From positions 19,900 through 83,899 of the forward strand of contig DFXY01000066.1 in assembly GCA_002381945.1 (NCBI GenBank): a stretch of DNA of 64,000 nt, written 5' to 3'. The translations under genes were made by a program, and so were the position numbers. A model generated the notes under the pieces. It was not told the DNA's origin. It saw nothing but the letters and a program-made list of their open reading frames with translations, and made no database searches. The DNA comes from Bacteriovoracaceae bacterium UBA4096 (GTDB lineage Bacteria; Bdellovibrionota; Bacteriovoracia; Bacteriovoracales; Bacteriovoracaceae). Shown here one piece after another: positions 36,125-44,811 of this stretch; the first letter of the stretch is position 1; each line of letters starts with the position of its first letter.

Positions 36125-36929
36125 AATTTCATATTTTGATTTTTCCCGAGAGATCCTTTTGGGAAACAATTTGGAAGCTAAATTCTTAGCTAACTCTGTT
36201 GATTGGAGTGAGTATAAGACTTTTGAACTTCCTCATAAACCTGGTAGATCAGGCCGCATCAGCTTTTCTTCCGAAAGAATGAAGTTTCCCAAGGCCGTCC
36301 ACCTGAATGAAAATGATATGAAGGCCATGGCCCTCCATAGCTTTGCTAATCATGAACTGCTGGCAATTGAAATGATGGCCGCAGCGCTATTAGTTTATCC
36401 CCACTCAAGTGAAGAGCATCTTCGCTTTAAGCGCGGTATTTTTTCTGCGTTAAGAGATGAGCAAAAACACCTCTCACTCTATATCGGGCGTTTAAATGAA
36501 CTCGGTTATGAATTTGGTGACTTTCCCCTGAATGATTTTTTCTGGCGTCAGATGGAGAAGCTTAAAACTCCTGCTCAATACACCGCTATGATGTCACTGA
36601 CTTTTGAAGCTGCAAATTTGGATTTTGCTCAACATTATGCCGAAATCTTCAGGAACTTTGGAGATCATACTACCGCCTCAATTCTTGATACTGTCTTGGA
36701 AGATGAAATCACTCATGTCGCTTTCGGTGCCTATTGGATGAAGAAGTGGCGTGCGGATAAAACTCTTTGGGAGTACTACCTGCAATCTCTGCCCTGGCCT
36801 TTAACTCCTGCCCGCAGCAGAGGTATCGGTTTTGATCCTGTTCTGCATGAGCGGGCCATGAATGATGCTCAGTTTATGGAAGAACTGAAAAATTATGATG
36901 ATGACTTTAAAATTACTAAGCGTTCCTAA
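36075..36929 (+). CDS. DUF455 ferritin-like protein
   Basis: A 284-residue protein of the DUF455 family. It holds the family core of a four-helix ferritin-like bundle with metal-ligand-type Glu and His residues: SFANHELLAIEMMA (near 95-108), RDEQKHLSLY (near 128-137), FEAANLDFAQHY (near 170-182) and LEDEITHVAFG (near 203-213). The pattern suggests a diiron site as in MiaE-type hydroxylases, but the reaction is unknown. The GTG start lies within the helicase gene; GTG 36087 is an alternative. It is followed by an ATP-grasp-like gene with a TAATG overlap, so three genes form one unit. Confidence 0.88.
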   Translation: MEVRVETLPKHSENSDKISYFDFSREILLGNNLEAKFLANSVDWSEYKTFELPHKPGRSGRISFSSERMKFPKAVHLNENDMKAMALHSFANHELLAIEMMAAALLVYPHSSEEHLRFKRGIFSALRDEQKHLSLYIGRLNELGYEFGDFPLNDFFWRQMEKLKTPAQYTAMMSLTFEAANLDFAQHYAEIFRNFGDHTTASILDTVLEDEITHVAFGAYWMKKWRADKTLWEYYLQSLPWPLTPARSRGIGFDPVLHERAMNDAQFMEELKNYDDDFKITKRS

Positions 36930-38005
36930 TGAAAGCGATTAAAGTTAACGCTGATTATGAAGCCGTGCTTTTCGGTAAAAAAGAATCTCTGCCGGTTATT
37001 AATCAGGCCTTGGAGTTTTTGGCACTTTTTATTGATGATAGACCTCTACTGAGTCAGAAAGCTTACAGTGAGGAATATTTAAAGCATGTGGAAAATTTCA
37101 CAGGTAGAAGACCCACAATTATAAAAGCTTCTGGTTGGGAGAATTGGTGGGGAAGCCTTGCAAACATTGAACTTGAGCGAAAGCTTAACTCTAAAGAGAT
37201 GAGTGCTGAGCTTAATCTTAAAGAGGGCTGGTGTCAGGATACCCATATCATTAAAAGCTCTAAGGACTTTCCTGAACTTCGTGAAGGTCAAAAATATCTG
37301 GCCAAAAATCCTCATGGAATGTCAGGGCAAAATTTCTATTTAGTCTCGAAGACCGATCTAAATTCATTGATTAAGTCTTTCCCGGTGATTTTGGAACCTC
37401 TGCTTAATCGAGTCGCTGATTTTTCCCATTACGTTTTTCCAAATGGAATGAGAGTTTGCTACCAGAATATCGTGGATAAAAGATACCAGTACCGGGGAAC
37501 AGTTTTTAGAGATTTCACCAATCCAACACTTGAGAGATTGAAGTTTTATCAAGAAATCGATCCTGAGGAATGGAAGAAATTCCAATTGGCCCTGGATAAA
37601 ATTGTTGAAGTGTATGAAACGGCAGAGCTCAAAAGTGGTTTTTCTGTGGACTCATTTATCTATCAGGATCAGGGTGAACTTAAGATAAGGTATTTAAGCG
37701 AGGTCAATTACCGCAGGACGATGGGCGAAGTTGCCTTTGAGCTATCCCTTAAGTTTGGTGGGTTAAGAAAATGGTCGGCCTTCATTCTTACTAAAAAGTC
37801 AGATCTTGATTTTAGCAGTCTTAAAAAGAAAATTTCACCGATTGAATGGGCCCCTGAATATTCACGTGGGGTCATTTTACTTTCACCTGATGACGTCAGA
37901 TATGACATGTTTTTTCTGTCTGCTCTGAATGAAACAGAGGGTGTTCAATTACTAGAAGAATTGAAGAGTTTATTGCCTGACAGCGAGTTTCCGATAGAGC
38001 TCTAG
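36929..38005 (+). CDS. Putative ATP-grasp-fold enzyme
   Basis: A 358-residue soluble protein. ATP-grasp hallmarks by eye: a conserved Lys followed by a glycine-rich turn (YLAKNPHGMSGQNFYLV, near residues 123-139), a Glu-Pro hinge (VILEPLLNRVADFSHYVF), and a terminal acidic metal motif (LSEVNYRRTMG). ATP-grasp enzymes form amide or thioester bonds with ATP, but the substrate is unknown. The start overlaps the DUF455 stop by 1 nt. Its 3' end overlaps the convergent aldolase by 36 nt. DUF455 plus ATP-grasp points to a modification system whose target I cannot see. Confidence 0.6.
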   Translation: MKAIKVNADYEAVLFGKKESLPVINQALEFLALFIDDRPLLSQKAYSEEYLKHVENFTGRRPTIIKASGWENWWGSLANIELERKLNSKEMSAELNLKEGWCQDTHIIKSSKDFPELREGQKYLAKNPHGMSGQNFYLVSKTDLNSLIKSFPVILEPLLNRVADFSHYVFPNGMRVCYQNIVDKRYQYRGTVFRDFTNPTLERLKFYQEIDPEEWKKFQLALDKIVEVYETAELKSGFSVDSFIYQDQGELKIRYLSEVNYRRTMGEVAFELSLKFGGLRKWSAFILTKKSDLDFSSLKKKISPIEWAPEYSRGVILLSPDDVRYDMFFLSALNETEGVQLLEELKSLLPDSEFPIEL

Positions 38006-38587
38006 AATGATTCTTCCTGCATCTTCGGCAGTTGTTCCGTAAGAAATAATGCCATCTTCATGACCTTTCATAACAAAAATGCCTGATGTCTTATTCCATA
38101 GGAGTGCACTCGCTGCCTCTGCCATTTCTTGAGTCCCATAGGCCACATCTTCATTGATGAAATCATAGGGGCCACTTTTCAGGAGTTCCCAGAGTTTTTG
38201 ATGATGAACATGGAAAACATACTGAATCGCAGGATTGGCCTGATAAATTCCATAATGAGTGAGTGACTCGCTGGAAGGAGGTATCAGTCCCTCAGCGGTA
38301 ACTGAACCTTTCTTTAAGTCACAATCAATAACTTTGGTGTAATGATGGGCCTGCAAATGGGCCAGGTGCCCGGTTTGACTACCAGTAATCAAAAAGGAAG
38401 TCTTGGCCAGACGTGAAGACAAGTTGCCATAGCCGATCTTGTCGATCGGGTATTCACCTATCAAGCTTAGCTTAAAAAAGAGCGCTCGCCACTTTTCTAA
38501 GGCTATAACCTGATTCATTTCAGGTGCAGGGGCACGTTTTAGTGTCAGTTTGAACTTAATGACACCTTCATCACGATTAATACTCAC
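37970..38587 (-). CDS. Class II aldolase/adducin-family protein
   Basis: A 205-residue protein of the class II aldolase family (zinc-dependent, as fuculose-1-phosphate aldolase and adducin head). The IGYGNLSSRL segment, a GSQTG motif, the Zn-binding HVHH (near residues 133-136), and a late GHEDGII-x-x-G block agree with the fold; one Zn ligand (the final His) lies in the GHEDG segment. The substrate is unknown. It starts at GTG with AAGGA upstream. The 3' end overlaps the ATP-grasp-like gene. Confidence 0.85.
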   Translation of the reverse strand: MSINRDEGVIKFKLTLKRAPAPEMNQVIALEKWRALFFKLSLIGEYPIDKIGYGNLSSRLAKTSFLITGSQTGHLAHLQAHHYTKVIDCDLKKGSVTAEGLIPPSSESLTHYGIYQANPAIQYVFHVHHQKLWELLKSGPYDFINEDVAYGTQEMAEAASALLWNKTSGIFVMKGHEDGIISYGTTAEDAGRIILELYRKLAVRQ

Positions 38588-38618
38588 AGATAAGTCCTTG
38601 ATCTCCTGTTGGATTTGA

Positions 38619-38646
38619 TTGCAAACTCCACAGGCTCACTTATAAT
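38619..38646 (+). promoter_or_regulatory. Sigma-70 promoter for the acidic membrane protein gene
   Basis: TTGCAA, 16 nt, and a perfect TATAAT. The predicted transcript starts near 38653, giving a leader of about 50-70 nt before the coding region. Confidence 0.7.
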
Positions 38647-38724
38647 GAGAATACTGGATAATATAGGGCATGGACAAGACCCATTTCATCAGGAGTCGTT
38701 ATCCTCGATAAAATTATAAATGAC

Positions 38725-39798
38725 TTGAAGGCAAGGCTTCCGCTGGGAAAAAAAGCGAAAGACGAAGATGAAGAGTTTGAAGAACATGAAGATGATTCTG
38801 ATTCGTCACGCAATGACGATGCGACTGATGCTACTGATCTTTCCGCATTGGAAGACGAAGAAGGCGAAGAAGAAGAAGAAGAGTTATCGATTGTTGATAA
38901 AATAAAAAAGAAAATTAAATCATTCCAAAAAAAATCCTCTAAAGATGATGAAGATGAGGAAGAGTCTGAAGCTTCTGCTGAAGAAGATGATGAAGAGGCC
39001 AAGAAGAAGAAGAAAAGTAAAATTATTCAGATCGCTATTGGGGTCGCGTTAGTCGTCTTCTTACTTTCTGACTATATATTCCCTCCGGAAGAGCCGGTCA
39101 CTTCGGAAGGAACTGAAGAGATAATTCAGGAGCCTAAAGCAGAAACCCCGCAAGTGACAGATGCTAAGTCTGAACCTGCAACAGAAGAACCAGTAACAGC
39201 TACTCCGGATACTCCTGCTGATCCATCGGATGAAACAGAAACCCCTCCTGATTCTCCAGTTGAAGTGACTTCTATTGAATCGCCTGATCAGGTTACTGAA
39301 CCTGAAACAACACCACCTGTGACTGATATATCGACAACGACAGATACAGAAACTGAGCCGCAACCTGATCTCTCTCTTGATTCTCCAGATACTGTTTCAG
39401 ACATTCCAATTGAAGAGACACCAGGCGAGTCGGGGGAAGATATTGTTGGTGAAGATATGTCTCAAGGCACTGATGAAAATCTTACTGATCAGATTCTTCA
39501 GGATTTAGAAAAACAGGCCAAGGGAACAACTAAAGCTGAGCCTAAAAAAGAATATGTTGCCCCACCTGATTATGAATACCGAGGAAGAGGCCTAGTCTAC
39601 AACTGCACCGGAAAACATTGGGCCTGTGTAGATGCTCCAAGTTACAAAACCTGTGAAGACAATGCTTCGTCTGTGAGGTATCTCAAGAAAGCTGTTGAAT
39701 GCCATCCCTTTAATGTTTATGAAACAACCAAGGGCTGTGAGAGCATGCAGAATAGAATGGTATCTTCCAGTGCTAAAACGACTTTCTGTAATGAATAA
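38725..39798 (+). CDS. Acidic single-pass membrane protein
   Basis: At least 357 residues. Order: a highly acidic Asp/Glu-rich N-terminal segment with Lys clusters (about 10-95), one membrane helix (about 99-120, IIQIAIGVALVVFLLSDYIF), a Pro/Thr/Glu/Ser-rich stretch (about 120-265), and a Cys-rich C-terminal domain (about 285-357, eight Cys) probably oxidised outside the cytoplasm. No known family. TTG 38725 is the only usual start, but it lacks a ribosome site; AGGAG at 38691-38695 is 5 nt before an in-frame ATC at 38701 which would give a more natural N-terminus. See findings. Confidence 0.75.
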   Translation: MKARLPLGKKAKDEDEEFEEHEDDSDSSRNDDATDATDLSALEDEEGEEEEEELSIVDKIKKKIKSFQKKSSKDDEDEEESEASAEEDDEEAKKKKKSKIIQIAIGVALVVFLLSDYIFPPEEPVTSEGTEEIIQEPKAETPQVTDAKSEPATEEPVTATPDTPADPSDETETPPDSPVEVTSIESPDQVTEPETTPPVTDISTTTDTETEPQPDLSLDSPDTVSDIPIEETPGESGEDIVGEDMSQGTDENLTDQILQDLEKQAKGTTKAEPKKEYVAPPDYEYRGRGLVYNCTGKHWACVDAPSYKTCEDNASSVRYLKKAVECHPFNVYETTKGCESMQNRMVSSSAKTTFCNE

Positions 39799-39800
39799 TA

Positions 39801-40523
39801 TTAAGCTGCGTTCTTATTAAATCTTCGATCCATTAACGGAATGAAAAATTCATCTTCGCCTTTCAAGGCTTCTTTTTTCATTCCTTGAATAAACATCTTA
39901 ACCAAATTGGGATCAAACTGTGAACCGGAGAACTGTATCAGTTCTTCAAAGGCCACTTCATAGGGGAGACCTTTACGATATGGTCTGGTGGAGGTCATTG
40001 CATCAAAAGTATCAGCAATGAGTATAATCCTTGCCGCTAATGGGATTTCTTCTCCCTTAAGACCGAGTGGATAGCCTTTCCCGTCATATCTTTCATGATG
40101 GAGTCGAGCATTAACAGCAATTTTTTCAAAGTAGGGATAGTCTTGAAGAATCTCGTAAGATTTTTCCGGGTGTTGCTTCATAATTTGAAACTCTTCCTCG
40201 GAAAGTCTGGATGGCTTATTTAAAACAGCGTCAGGTGTACCAATCTTACCAATGTCATGGAAAATGGCCGATAGTTCAAGCTCATGCATTTCTTCCGGTG
40301 TCAGGTTAGCTTCCATTCCTGTTACTAACGAAAAATAGGCCACTCGCATGCTATGGCCAAATGTGTAATTATCTTTAACGTCGAGGGCCTTAAGAATAGT
40401 GCGTGCAGCTTGCTCACTGATTTTTTTGTTTTCAGATTTAAGAGCTTCAACTTGAGATGCCATTCCCAGCAGGGAAAGTGACATATTCAAAGAGGGCAGC
40501 TCAAAGACATTGTTTTTTTTCAT
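39801..40523 (-). CDS. HD-GYP domain protein (cyclic-di-GMP phosphodiesterase)
   Basis: A 240-residue protein that is mainly one HD-GYP domain. It has the metal-binding dyad H89-D90 (IFHDIGK), HP (118-119), HHE at 142-144 and GYP at 150-152 (YDGKGYPLGL), so it is expected to degrade cyclic-di-GMP. The N-terminal 40 residues are helical and may be a small sensory or dimerising part; no receiver is present. GGAAG lies 5 nt before the ATG. It is divergent to the degenerate PP2C gene and convergent with the acidic membrane protein (2-nt gap). A second, degenerate HD-GYP protein is encoded at 57746. Confidence 0.93.
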   Translation of the reverse strand: MKKNNVFELPSLNMSLSLLGMASQVEALKSENKKISEQAARTILKALDVKDNYTFGHSMRVAYFSLVTGMEANLTPEEMHELELSAIFHDIGKIGTPDAVLNKPSRLSEEEFQIMKQHPEKSYEILQDYPYFEKIAVNARLHHERYDGKGYPLGLKGEEIPLAARIILIADTFDAMTSTRPYRKGLPYEVAFEELIQFSGSQFDPNLVKMFIQGMKKEALKGEDEFFIPLMDRRFNKNAA

Positions 40524-40675
40524 AGTTCTTCCAACTAAAAAGCAGTGAAAGTTGTTTCACTTGATAGATTCTCTTCGGTTGTTTTGCAGAAAAATAAACT
40601 GTAAAATATGAAATATCGAAAATAGTGGGACAACTCACTGAATAAACTAAGATTTTGACCCCTAAAAGGCACCGA

Positions 40676-41803
40676 ATGATCATCCTGGATGAGCGCAATT
40701 TCCTTCAAAAAGAACTCGAAGCAAAGGGATTTGATCTCTTTGATTTTTATGACAATTCCCAGGTTCTTTCGTTAAAAGCCTTCAATTCACTTGAATTGAA
40801 AAGGCGTGGAGAGTTTTTATTAATCGATACCCAAACCTTATTGGATCATCCCGAGGCCCAGGAAAACTTCAAGTCTGTGATGAACACTTTTTTGGGTGCA
40901 GTCTTCTTTCATGAGCACAGTAATCAAAAAGCCCAGGAATGGGTTAAGAATGAAGGAGCGTTTCTCACAAAAATTATCGGAGAATACTCTCTTCCCATGC
41001 CTCAATTAAGTTGGACAATGCTATCCAACCAGTTGCAGTTCTACTGGAGTCTGCTTGAGGATCAAAAAAAGCTGCAAAGACATATGGTCCAATTTAGCCA
41101 GGAATTAGATCAAGTTCTTCAGAATGCTGAAGTTGAAATGGTGAGGGCCAAAAAAGTTCATCATGCTTTAGTTCCGAGAAGAAGTGAGGACATTAAAGGT
41201 GTCATTTTTACCAATCGTTATGCTGCCGGTGAAGGTGGAGGTGGAGAGTTCTACGATTTGCACCAAACCCCTTCCAAGGTTTTCCAAATCCTTCTTTCCA
41301 GCCAGTCATACTTAATTTCCAGCGCGATTCTGGGAATTCTGGGGCAACACCGGGAAAAAGACTTTAATCCTCAAAGATTTTTAGCGGATGTGGAGAATGA
41401 AATTGCCACCATTAATGAGATGAAAAAAAAACAGTCATCGGTTGATATTCTGATCCTTGAACTCGACTTGAACACTTTAAACTTGAAGGCGCTATCGAAT
41501 TCAAAAGCCGAGCTATACAGTCAGTTGAATGGAAGGCTTGAACTTAAGAAAGATCAACCTTTTCAGCTTGCTAAGGGTGAGAAAGTCATTGTGTTCTCTA
41601 CCGGTTTCATCTTTAATTGGAATGAAGGACATCCTGAAAGAAATCTTTCTGAATTCATAAAAGCAGAAAATAACAGACCTGCCGGTGAGTTGATGTCAGA
41701 ACTTTTCTTTCAACTTAAAGACGGTAAAGAAACTCAGTTCTTAAAAAAAGACGCTACAGTGGTGATGATGGAGGTTAATAGACATGGCATTCATAAAGTA
41801 TAG
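40676..41803 (+). CDS. Degenerate SpoIIE/RsbU-type PP2C domain protein
   Basis: A 375-residue protein. The N-terminal part (1-115) shows no clear family; a coiled coil (about 130-165) follows, with a VHHALVP segment equivalent to the xQxxLLP element before SpoIIE phosphatase domains. The C-terminal domain (about 170-370) has the outline of the fold, but active-site motifs have decayed: GGGEFYD (188-194) in place of GGDFYD, SSQSYLISS instead of GDVSGKG, STG instead of TDG, and KKDA in place of DD. It is therefore probably not an active phosphatase. The ATG at 40676 is used because AAAAGG lies 6 nt upstream. It overlaps the next gene by 20 nt. Confidence 0.8.
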   Translation: MIILDERNFLQKELEAKGFDLFDFYDNSQVLSLKAFNSLELKRRGEFLLIDTQTLLDHPEAQENFKSVMNTFLGAVFFHEHSNQKAQEWVKNEGAFLTKIIGEYSLPMPQLSWTMLSNQLQFYWSLLEDQKKLQRHMVQFSQELDQVLQNAEVEMVRAKKVHHALVPRRSEDIKGVIFTNRYAAGEGGGGEFYDLHQTPSKVFQILLSSQSYLISSAILGILGQHREKDFNPQRFLADVENEIATINEMKKKQSSVDILILELDLNTLNLKALSNSKAELYSQLNGRLELKKDQPFQLAKGEKVIVFSTGFIFNWNEGHPERNLSEFIKAENNRPAGELMSELFFQLKDGKETQFLKKDATVVMMEVNRHGIHKV

Positions 41804-42425
41804 TATTCTTTTTCTCCTGATAATCTCCACGGCAATGGCCCAAAGCAGATTCAGTTCCAAGAGTTGTCTGGATGCTTCTTATAAGATGAAAATGACTCAA
41901 AGCGGACCGCTCTTTGGTCTTTTGAAGCAAGAATTCATCATTAATAAGAGCTCATGTATCGTTCACATCACCCATAAAAAATATCTGCCAAAAGAATGGT
42001 TTGTCGATGTTTGCCGGGAACCCGTTCATATTAAAGTCACGTCTGCCACGGGTGTGGATGTTGCAAAGAAAGAAACTGAATGTATTAATCAGGATAAAAC
42101 TAAAAATACATCTGACTTCTGCTCCCAGTATTTTGATTTAATGGATGTCATTCAAGACGATGGTCTTATTTTTGCTGAGGGTGACAGAGATAATCTCAAT
42201 TCCCATCATGGTAAGACTTATTGCACTTATCTTTTGCTGAAAAAATATTTAAATGATTCCGTGGTATTTAGTCGTTATACGGATGTTCCGGATATCTTCA
42301 TTGAAAAAGTTAAAAAAGAACCGGCCTCTGATCTTTTGCCAAAAGACGGGATGGAGATGAAGAAGGAAGATCAGGAAGCGAAATTAAATCCGCTCCCTGA
42401 GAATGCACCAAAAAACTCTTTCTAA
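41784..42425 (+). CDS. Exported protein of unknown function
   Basis: A 213-residue protein with a signal peptide (cleavage after AMA near residue 19). The mature part has six Cys residues, spread along the sequence, that could form disulfides, and a C-terminal 35-residue stretch rich in Lys, Pro and Glu. I recognise no family. It begins 20 nt inside the degenerate PP2C gene, so the two are probably coupled. Its end overlaps the convergent cystathionine enzyme gene by 4 nt. Confidence 0.65.
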   Translation: MAFIKYSILFLLIISTAMAQSRFSSKSCLDASYKMKMTQSGPLFGLLKQEFIINKSSCIVHITHKKYLPKEWFVDVCREPVHIKVTSATGVDVAKKETECINQDKTKNTSDFCSQYFDLMDVIQDDGLIFAEGDRDNLNSHHGKTYCTYLLLKKYLNDSVVFSRYTDVPDIFIEKVKKEPASDLLPKDGMEMKKEDQEAKLNPLPENAPKNSF

Positions 42426-43573
42426 ACGTGACTAAATGCTTTTTCCAAATCCTTCATAAGGTCATCTGAATCTTCAATGCCCACTGAAAGACGGATCAGG
42501 TTATCAAAAATCCCAAGCTGTTCTCGAAGGGGTTTAGGAATCGAAGCGTGGGTCATGATCGCCGGATGATCCACCAGACTCTCAACACCACCTAAACTTT
42601 CTGCCAGTGCGAATAATTTTAAATTCTCCAGGAATGCCCGAGATTCTGCAATTCCACCTTTTAAGAAGAAAGTAATCATCCCACCGGATCCCTTCATCTG
42701 TTTTTTTGCGAGTTCATACTGTGGATGAGATTTAAGTCCTGGGTAAATAACTCTCTCAACCTTAGGATGAGCTTCCAGGAAGTCCGCAATTTTAATGGCA
42801 TTCTGTTCATGGGCCTTCATCCTGACAGCGAGAGTTTTAATCCCTCTTAGAACCAACCATGAATCAAATGGTGAGTGGCAAGGACCGATAGCATTTTGAT
42901 AGAAAAATAATTTATCTCTTATTTCCTGAGAATTCATCATCATGGCGCCACCAACCACATCGGAATGGCCGTTAATGAATTTTGTCATTGAATGAAGCAC
43001 GATGTCCGCGCCGTGATTAAGCGGGTTCTGAAAATAGGGACTCATGAAAGTATTGTCGACAACCGTCAGGGCCTTTACTTTTTTTGCTAAGGCCGAAATG
43101 GCATCAATATCTGAAATCTTAAGCAAGGGATTAGTAGGAGTTTCCAACCAGACCAAGGCCGGCTTGAAATCATTAATTTCTTGCTCAAGAGTTTTTAAAT
43201 TAGTTGTATCAACGAAACGATACTCATGGATGTCAGGGAATACTTTTGAAAAAAGACGATAGGTTCCGCCATAAACATCATCACCACACAGGATTTTAGA
43301 ACCTTTTGGTAACATGTGCATGATGAGTGAAGAAGCTGCCAAGCCGCTGGAAGTTACCAGACAATGTTTTGCATTTTCTAATGAGGCCAGGCATTCTTCT
43401 AATCTTGATCGTGTAGGATTGTGAGAACGTGTGTACTCATAACCTTTATGTTCACCAGGAGAACTCTGAACATAAGTAGAAGTCTGATAAATAGGGGGCA
43501 TGATGGCGCCAGTCGTTGGATCAGGTTCACCACCAACATGAATAACTCGGGTTTCAAATTTCATTTCTTTCAT
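42422..43573 (-). CDS. PLP-dependent cystathionine gamma-synthase/lyase-type enzyme
   Basis: A 383-residue enzyme of the Cys/Met metabolism family (MetB/MetC/cystathionine gamma-lyase). It carries the YxYTRxxNPTRxxLE motif (YEYTRSHNPTR), the PLP-ring motif in SSGLAA, VVDNTF (PLP Asp), and the Schiff-base Lys in HSMTKFINGHSDVVGG. The family members cannot be separated by eye; the adjacent gshA favours a role in making cysteine for glutathione. The GGAG site lies inside gshA and the start overlaps the gshA stop, so it is the last gene of a six-gene unit. Confidence 0.93.
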   Translation of the reverse strand: MKEMKFETRVIHVGGEPDPTTGAIMPPIYQTSTYVQSSPGEHKGYEYTRSHNPTRSRLEECLASLENAKHCLVTSSGLAASSLIMHMLPKGSKILCGDDVYGGTYRLFSKVFPDIHEYRFVDTTNLKTLEQEINDFKPALVWLETPTNPLLKISDIDAISALAKKVKALTVVDNTFMSPYFQNPLNHGADIVLHSMTKFINGHSDVVGGAMMMNSQEIRDKLFFYQNAIGPCHSPFDSWLVLRGIKTLAVRMKAHEQNAIKIADFLEAHPKVERVIYPGLKSHPQYELAKKQMKGSGGMITFFLKGGIAESRAFLENLKLFALAESLGGVESLVDHPAIMTHASIPKPLREQLGIFDNLIRLSVGIEDSDDLMKDLEKAFSHV

Positions 43574-44811
43574 TTTAACTCCATTAACTCTTTCATTTCA
43601 TATGATGCGGCCAGGGTAGAAAGGCGGGCAATCACGGAATAAACAGCTTCTTTTATAGTATGATCGCAATCTTGCTTAATATCTGAGAGGCAAAGTTTTT
43701 GATAAATCATTCCCTGAGAATTGAGGTTGGCCTGAGTTCCTTTCAGGGGATTAGTGCGAATAAATCCGCCTGAGCTTCGTCCATTGATCAAATAGATGGT
43801 TACTTCAGCTGGAGCATCATCATATTTTACAATTGTCTCAATTCCTTCCTGAATCAGGACAGAAGTAAATTTTAAGTTCCCTTTCCCTACATCCATTTTA
43901 TTTCGGATTTTCCTGTTCATGGAAATGATTTCTTCTCCACTGGAGACTACAGAAATGCCCATTCCGTAAGTCCCTTGTGAAGCTTTAACAAATACGGAAG
44001 AACCCTCTGGAAGAGTTACGAGCAGTTTATCAACTTCTTTACCCAGTTCATCCAGACCTTCTTTCGTACTGAAATCCACATTGTCCATGGAAGAGAAACG
44101 CGCTTGGATAAGATCAGGATTTATACCGAAATGCTCGCAAAAGCGGTTTGCAGTCTCATGGTAGCATTTGAAGTGGTGAATCTTTTGACGTTTATACCAA
44201 CCAGCATAGGGCGAAGGATAAACAGGTGTCTTGATAGTTTTCCAATCAAGATCAAGTGGAATTGATTGATCATTATTTAAGAGAATCAGCTCAAAATCAA
44301 ATTTGAGCTTAGGATCACAAGAAATAAATTCTCCATCCTGAACCTGGGCCCGGTGAACAATGATTTTATATCCAGAGAAAGATTCAAGCTCTACGACATT
44401 TCCTGAGACTTCAGCAAACAGATTTGGATCTGGCGAAAACAGGACAACTTCGGTCTCTGCCATTTCAACACTTGATTTCAAGTGATGGAGGTGATCGAGA
44501 TAGTATTTATTCTTGGTATGAGATTCGGGAAGTAGACCAATTCGTTTGAGATTGGGCTTAATCTGATCAAATTTTTCTTTGAAATGATCACCACAATGAA
44601 GCAAGTCTTTGCTGCATAGATTATTAAATCCCGCGGGGTACATGTTCTGATCGACCGGAGCAAATTTAGTTTTGCTTTCTCTGACGTCAACGCTTGAAGT
44701 AACTGGCTGAGGAAGTTCAGACTGGGCCTGATCAATCCATGCATTAATTTCATTCCAGTTATGGCAGAAAAACAGTTCCAGTTCCTGTTTGTTATTAACC
44801 TTGTGGGGCAT
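43570..44811 (-). CDS. gshA: Glutamate-cysteine ligase, GshA family of proteobacterial type
   Basis: Makes gamma-glutamylcysteine from Glu and Cys with ATP, the first step of glutathione synthesis. At 413 residues it matches the separate GshA family of several proteobacteria (not the classical E. coli type): SSVDVRESKTKFAPVD, then a FPAGFNNL-like segment (YPAGFNNL), and an ATP-grasp-like core with VKASQGTYGMG and GGFIRTNP near the C-terminus. It overlaps both neighbours (the ArsA-like gene by 17 nt upstream, the cystathionine enzyme by 4 nt). A gshB gene is not in the window. Confidence 0.9.
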   Translation of the reverse strand: MPHKVNNKQELELFFCHNWNEINAWIDQAQSELPQPVTSSVDVRESKTKFAPVDQNMYPAGFNNLCSKDLLHCGDHFKEKFDQIKPNLKRIGLLPESHTKNKYYLDHLHHLKSSVEMAETEVVLFSPDPNLFAEVSGNVVELESFSGYKIIVHRAQVQDGEFISCDPKLKFDFELILLNNDQSIPLDLDWKTIKTPVYPSPYAGWYKRQKIHHFKCYHETANRFCEHFGINPDLIQARFSSMDNVDFSTKEGLDELGKEVDKLLVTLPEGSSVFVKASQGTYGMGISVVSSGEEIISMNRKIRNKMDVGKGNLKFTSVLIQEGIETIVKYDDAPAEVTIYLINGRSSGGFIRTNPLKGTQANLNSQGMIYQKLCLSDIKQDCDHTIKEAVYSVIARLSTLAASYEMKELMELK

